From Candidatus Gastranaerophilales bacterium (GTDB lineage Bacteria; Cyanobacteriota; Vampirovibrionia; Gastranaerophilales; Gastranaerophilaceae), in assembly GCA_944323145.1 (NCBI GenBank), contig CALURJ010000016.1:1-45868 (forward strand): 45,868 nucleotides of DNA, in the 5' to 3' direction. How positions within the stretch are numbered: the stretch's first letter is position 1; each line of letters begins with the position of its first letter. Shown here one piece after another: positions 42,580 through 45,868 of this stretch. Under the pieces are notes generated by a model that saw only the letters and a program-made list of their open reading frames with translations, had not been told where the DNA came from and did not search any database. The translations under genes and the position numbers were made by a program.

Positions 42580-43221
42580 CTATATATTTTTTCCTAACTC
42601 ATAAGCCTGTTTCGGATATTGGGTATGATTAACATCTCCCTCCGTCCAGACACCTGATGCAATAACTTTTCCTGCATCAGACCAGCCGAGATAATTCAGT
42701 AAAGTTTCATAATGGCTGATTATAGGCTGTGCTTCTTTGGCTGAGGTGTCTGCATAAGTCATAATTAAAACAGCTTTTTTAGGAACATGTATTTGTCCGT
42801 TGATTGCATAAAATCTGTCAATTACAGCTTTTATTTGGGCTGAAATTCCAAAATAATACATTGGAGAAGCAAAAACAACCGCATCTGCATCAACAATATT
42901 ATTTCTGATAAATTCAAAATCATCTTTGAATACACATTGACCGTTCATACCGCATTTGTTGCAGGCAACACAGGGGTGAACATTTTTGAAGGCAGAATCA
43001 AATTTTACAACATTATGTCCTGCTTCTTCGGCTCCTTTTATAAAATTGTCAGCTAATGTGTTTGAATTACCGTTTTTTCTCGGACTTCCCGTAATAACAA
43101 GTATCTTCATTTTTTTATCTCCTTTTAAAATTTGATTACCTGCAAAACCGGATGCGGCTCCAATAACAGCTGCTCCGGCAGCAGTAATAAGCGTATTTTT
43201 TATAAATTTACGTCTATCCAT
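42580..43221 (-). CDS. NAD(P)H-dependent FMN reductase-like flavoprotein with Tat signal
   Basis: The long form (213 residues) begins MDRRKFIKNTLITAAGAAVI, a twin-arginine signal that would send the folded protein across the membrane. The rest is a flavodoxin-fold reductase: ILVITGSPRKNGNSNTLAD (about 40-58), a CVACNKCGMNGQC cluster (about 84-96) like iron-sulfur flavoproteins, ASPMYYFGISAQIKAVIDRF (about 117-136). A second start at Met38 (43110) has a strong AAGGAGA site 7 nt upstream that itself codes Lys-Gly-Asp, so a cytoplasmic 176-residue form is likely too. The promoter upstream is of MerR type. Reduction of quinones or metals is possible but unproven. Confidence 0.88.
   Translation of the reverse strand: MDRRKFIKNTLITAAGAAVIGAASGFAGNQILKGDKKMKILVITGSPRKNGNSNTLADNFIKGAEEAGHNVVKFDSAFKNVHPCVACNKCGMNGQCVFKDDFEFIRNNIVDADAVVFASPMYYFGISAQIKAVIDRFYAINGQIHVPKKAVLIMTYADTSAKEAQPIISHYETLLNYLGWSDAGKVIASGVWTEGDVNHTQYPKQAYELGKNI
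43118..43124 (-). promoter_or_regulatory. Internal Shine-Dalgarno site for a second start
   Basis: On the minus strand AAGGAGA lies 7 nt before the internal ATG at 43110, inside the flavoprotein gene. The first ATG (43221) has only a weak, distant purine run. The site favours translation of a form that lacks the Tat signal. Confidence 0.6.
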
Positions 43222-43243
43222 TTGACTTAAAATCTCTTTTATA

Positions 43244-43274
43244 ATCCTATCACTTTAGAGTAACTCTAAGTCAA
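43244..43274 (-). promoter_or_regulatory. MerR-type promoter of the Tat flavoprotein gene
   Basis: On the minus strand TTGACT (43274-43269) and TAGGAT (43249-43244) are 19 bp apart, and the perfect dyad TTAGAGTAACTCTAA (43255-43269, plus-strand reading) fills the spacer. This is the classic MerR-family layout. It matches the promoter at 40877-40907 in -35 sequence and spacing but has another dyad. Confidence 0.7.
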
Positions 43275-43349
43275 GACTTAAATACTTAAATTTACAAAAT
43301 AAAGTTTTATACGTAGCAAAAAAAATCTTGTTCATGTATTATATTTGAT

Positions 43350-44579
43350 ATGATTGTGAACGCGAATAAAATTGACAGTTCGTACTCTATGCGGATTGCT
43401 TTTCAGAATTCAAATAACAAATCTGATGTTGACAACAATAAAGGGAATTCTTCTGTTTCGAATGGTGCAAAAATTGCCGGAGCTCTGGCAGGACTTGCCG
43501 TATTAGGTTATACCGGCGTAAAAGTTTTTAGGCAGAAACCAAATTCTGTAAATTTGAGTCAGGATGTTATACCACAGGAACTTTTAGACAAATTCAGAGG
43601 GTGGCTTGGGGAAATAAGAAATATAAAAGCAGCTGTGTGGAAGTCTGACGGGCCTGTTTCCAAATGTGTTGAAAATCCGGAAGCTTCCGCCTGTTTGAGT
43701 AAACTTGATAATTTAACACCGCTTGAGAAAAAAGCGTTTGTCAAAGAGTATTGTGATATGACAGGATTTCCCGATCTTGAAAAAGTGAGTACAAATATTG
43801 ATAAAGAAATTTTGAATACACTTGATAAAATAACTGAAGCAACCGGCCAGAAACCTTTATTTGTCGGGTATGACATAAATAATTCCGTCGGACATCGTAT
43901 GGCATTACCGGGAAGTGACTGCGACGGATTAATGATAGTTTATAATACTGATTATCCCGGTCCTATATGGCCGCTTACATTAGATTTTGGAGATATTATC
44001 AATCAGAGAATGGTAAATATCACAGGGACTCATTACCCTGACGTACTTGGTATTGAGTTTTTAAAACAAAGTATTTCAAAGGCGGATAACATATTTTCTA
44101 AAATCGCAACACCGGAAAAAGTAGCGCAATACGAGAAAAATCTGACTTATGACGGTAAGAGTTATGTACAGGCTGCTCAGTTTAATATTGACATAGCTCA
44201 GCATTTAGATAAAAATGACAGGGACGCGGTCTGTTGGGCAGGATTTTTGGCAGAAATGCTAAGGGCGGGAAAAGTTTTGTTAAATAATATTTCGCCTTCT
44301 GATATGGATTTTATTAAACGGTCAGCTCTGTATAAATACAGTAATACAATGCGTCAGGAAGGCCTAAAAAATATGCTTAAGCCTAAGCTTGAGAACAGGG
44401 CGGTTCTTAGCAGACGCTTTCAGGATATGAGTGATGAAGAAAAGTTTGAAGTATGCCGCGACTTATTAAGAAATTCACTCGGTGTTAAGACAGAAAACAC
44501 TGCCGATGGGGCTTTTGAAGAATTTGATATGGGGGATATTCTTGAGATGTATAAAAAAATTTCTAATTTTTGCGGTTAA
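43350..44579 (+). CDS. Single-pass membrane protein of unknown function
   Basis: A 409-residue protein. A polar N-terminus of about 38 residues rich in Asn/Ser (MRIAFQNSNNKSDVDNNKGN) precedes one hydrophobic helix (GAKIAGALAGLAVLGYTGVK, about 39-58). The remaining 350 residues are soluble. The phrase RMALPGSDCDGLMIVYNTD (about 182-200) could be a nucleotidyltransferase-like 'GS..D' site, but no second acidic motif is obvious, so this is weak. TATTAT (43337-43342) lies 7 nt before the ATG and there is no Shine-Dalgarno site, so the mRNA is probably leaderless. The N-terminal plan (polar, F-x-N or F-x-G, then one helix) recalls the lipobox protein at 1118-2086. Confidence 0.78.
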   Translation: MIVNANKIDSSYSMRIAFQNSNNKSDVDNNKGNSSVSNGAKIAGALAGLAVLGYTGVKVFRQKPNSVNLSQDVIPQELLDKFRGWLGEIRNIKAAVWKSDGPVSKCVENPEASACLSKLDNLTPLEKKAFVKEYCDMTGFPDLEKVSTNIDKEILNTLDKITEATGQKPLFVGYDINNSVGHRMALPGSDCDGLMIVYNTDYPGPIWPLTLDFGDIINQRMVNITGTHYPDVLGIEFLKQSISKADNIFSKIATPEKVAQYEKNLTYDGKSYVQAAQFNIDIAQHLDKNDRDAVCWAGFLAEMLRAGKVLLNNISPSDMDFIKRSALYKYSNTMRQEGLKNMLKPKLENRAVLSRRFQDMSDEEKFEVCRDLLRNSLGVKTENTADGAFEEFDMGDILEMYKKISNFCG

Positions 44580-44625
44580 ATTTTATTAGTTTGATTTATT
44601 ATTATAAGTATAGAGAGGGAATAAA

Positions 44626-44943
44626 ATGCATTGGATATTTTTACTTATTGCAGGATTATTTGAAATCAGCTGGGCTGTCGGATTAAAATTTTCACACGGT
44701 TTTACACAGATTATTCCGTCGGTATTAACGGTTATCGGAATGGTTGCAAGCTTTTACTTTCTTGCGCTTGCTCTTAAAAGTCTGCCTTTAGGAACTGCTT
44801 ATGCAATATGGACGGGTATTGGAACTCTCGGAACTGTCATATTCGGAATTATCCTTTTTAAGGAGCCTGTTACAGCTATGCGTTTAGTATGCATTGCTTT
44901 GATTTTGAGCGGAATTACCGGATTGAAGCTTATAACGCATTAA
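44626..44943 (+). CDS. gdx: SMR-family guanidinium exporter (Gdx/SugE type)
   Basis: The 105-residue protein has four membrane helices. Gdx/SugE hallmarks are LIAGLFEISWAVGLKFSHGF (about 6-25, with the proton-coupling Glu13) and LPLGTAYAIWTGIGTLGTVI (about 54-73), where the Gdx branch has the Ala-Ile/Val-Trp-Thr-Gly signature. Gdx exports guanidinium by proton exchange as an antiparallel dimer. GAGAGGG lies upstream of the start. I looked for a guanidine riboswitch in the 46 nt upstream and saw none. QacE-type drug exporters are the alternative but lack this signature. Confidence 0.92.
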   Translation: MHWIFLLIAGLFEISWAVGLKFSHGFTQIIPSVLTVIGMVASFYFLALALKSLPLGTAYAIWTGIGTLGTVIFGIILFKEPVTAMRLVCIALILSGITGLKLITH

Positions 44944-44964
44944 AAAATTATGTTATTAAGAACA

Positions 44965-44993
44965 TTGCTATTTCCTTAAAGAATGGTTATAAT
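44965..44993 (+). promoter_or_regulatory. Promoter of the nucleotidyltransferase gene, leaderless
   Basis: TTGCTA (44965-44970), a 17-nt spacer and TATAAT (44988-44993) are followed after 6 nt by ATG at 45000. There is no Shine-Dalgarno sequence. This is the cleanest example of the 6-nt arrangement in the window. Confidence 0.7.
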
Positions 44994-44999
44994 TTTTAT

Positions 45000-45662
45000 A
45001 TGGAATTTCAACTTGAAATATGGCTTCAGGATTTTACAAAAAAGCTGTTTGATGAGTTCAGTTCGCGTATAAAGTTTATTGGTCTTCAGGGAAGTTACAA
45101 ACGCAGGGAAGCAACGCCTGAAAGTGATATTGATATTGTTATAATTATTGATAAGCTGTCCTTTGAAGATTTAACGTCTTACAAAAAGATAGTTGCTTCA
45201 ATGCCGTATTCCGAAAAAGTCTGCGGATTTATTTCGGGAGAAAAAGAAATATATAACTGGCCTAAATTTGATTTATTTCAGCTTTTGAATGATACGGTTT
45301 CTCTGCATGGAAATTTACAGGATTTTATACCTATTATCAAACGTAATGATATTTTGGATTCAATAAAAATTAATACCGCAAATCTCTATCATCAAATGTG
45401 CCATGCTTATTTGTTTGAAAATAAGAATACGAAAGTTTTATATCAGGGTTATAAAAGTGCATTTTTTATTCTTCAGGCTTTGTATTATTCAAGAAACACT
45501 GAATATATAGGTTCAAAAAATGAGCTTGTAAATCTTCTTGAAGGAGAGGATAAGGAGGTTTTGCTCGTTAATATGAACTGGGAATCTTTAAATGTGTCTG
45601 CCAACTCTGATTTTTATTTTGAGAAAATTATAAACTGGGCAAGTACAAATATTGAAATGTAG
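45000..45662 (+). CDS. Nucleotidyltransferase-fold protein
   Basis: A 220-residue protein with the polymerase-beta-type nucleotidyltransferase motif GLQGSYKRREATPESDIDIV, then IIID (about 27-50): the Gly-Ser pair and the Asp-x-Asp metal ligands. The remaining sequence is helical (ANLYHQMCHAYLFENKNTKV). Aminoglycoside adenylyltransferases and MNT-type antitoxins share this core; no HEPN partner gene is next to it, and the C-terminal half may include a HEPN-like helical domain. The start at 45000 rather than 44889 follows from the promoter 6 nt upstream and from avoiding overlap with gdx. Confidence 0.82.
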   Translation: MEFQLEIWLQDFTKKLFDEFSSRIKFIGLQGSYKRREATPESDIDIVIIIDKLSFEDLTSYKKIVASMPYSEKVCGFISGEKEIYNWPKFDLFQLLNDTVSLHGNLQDFIPIIKRNDILDSIKINTANLYHQMCHAYLFENKNTKVLYQGYKSAFFILQALYYSRNTEYIGSKNELVNLLEGEDKEVLLVNMNWESLNVSANSDFYFEKIINWASTNIEM

Positions 45663-45696
45663 TATTCTATTCAAATCTGGAGTTAATGAATAAGTG

Positions 45697-45868
45697 ATGA
45701 AAAATGTTTTAAGAATATTGATTTTTATTATTATATCAATTATCGTGTTTGGAATAATAATTTCTATAATATCTAGAAATAATAAGAGTTCACCAGATTA
45801 TGGATATTTTGTTCCTGTTAATTATTTGAACAGAACTCATTATGCAGCAGATGCTATAAAATTAAACA
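45697..45868 (+). CDS. Membrane-anchored protein, cut by the window edge
   Basis: The frame starts KNVLRILIFIIISIIVFGII after the Met, a membrane helix or signal anchor, followed by a polar part (SRNNKSSPDYGYFVPVNYLN) and runs off the window after 57 codons. A GTG at 45694 is an alternative start. GGAG lies about 13 nt upstream. Nothing further can be said. Confidence 0.65.
   Translation, partial: MKNVLRILIFIIISIIVFGIIISIISRNNKSSPDYGYFVPVNYLNRTHYAADAIKLN

Noticed and set aside
44580-44625. Guanidine riboswitch before the Gdx exporter
   Set aside because: The gap is only 46 nt, AT-rich and without the conserved guanidine-riboswitch elements.

Overview
The window is AT-rich, gene-dense bacterial DNA. 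A tmRNA, recA, gmk, coaBC, trxA and tRNA-Gln mark it as chromosomal. Secreted and lipid-A-type functions (signal peptides, a lipobox protein, a heptosyltransferase-like GT9) suggest a diderm. The decoded tmRNA tag (ANNVIKADFSRAQALAA) resembles cyanobacterial tags of the ANNIV..FSR..A..AA type. Together with the low GC and the large, low-complexity coiled-coil proteins of no recognised family, this fits a non-photosynthetic gut lineage of Cyanobacteria (Gastranaerophilales / Vampirovibrionia, 'Melainabacteria'). That placement is inference and was not tested.

Layout. 1-4.7 kb, minus strand: an HTH/zinc-ribbon regulator, then a strong promoter driving an unassigned structured RNA and, 13 nt further on, the tmRNA; a lipobox protein with twin palindromes upstream; recA; a MerR-like coiled-coil protein; a TPR protein. 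4.7-8.6 kb, plus: two paralogous exported coiled-coil proteins translationally coupled to a LipM-type octanoyltransferase, then a coiled-coil protein of unknown function. 8.7-14.2 kb, minus: an operon of ROK sugar kinase, GT9 glycosyltransferase, GAF-GGDEF-HD(GYP) protein, thiL and ispD. 14.3-20.6 kb: an exported GH13-like protein facing a 1580-residue membrane/coiled-coil protein. 20.7-27.2 kb: trxA, a DEDDh exonuclease, an organophosphate antiporter, a histidine kinase, gmk-coaBC-nif3-like and tRNA-Gln.

27.2-36.2 kb is the most distinctive part. Two direct repeats (175-bp cores, equal length, 7 mismatches by eye) bracket a phospholipid cluster: a CDP-alcohol phosphatidyltransferase fused to a flavodoxin-like domain, a SAM methyltransferase, a CdsA-like cytidylyltransferase and a PlsC acyltransferase, convergent with a 1158-residue LplT-PlsC-acyl-ligase fusion, plus a PHP protein. 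Its make-up recalls E. coli ynbABC, whose product is unknown.

36.2-45.9 kb is an accessory-looking, partly decaying region. It has an ADP-ribosyltransferase-like protein, a broken zeta-like kinase with a 54-residue partner, a nitroreductase and an aldo/keto reductase that each lack one base in an A-run, DUF3737 and carboxymuconolactone-decarboxylase-like proteins, a Tat-signal flavoprotein with an internal start, a Gdx/SugE exporter and a nucleotidyltransferase. Two promoters here have the 19-bp dyad spacer typical of MerR-family control.

A feature seen across the window is a -10 box ending 6-7 nt before the start codon with no Shine-Dalgarno sequence, which suggests that several genes make leaderless mRNAs. 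Most other genes have ordinary AGGAG-type sites.
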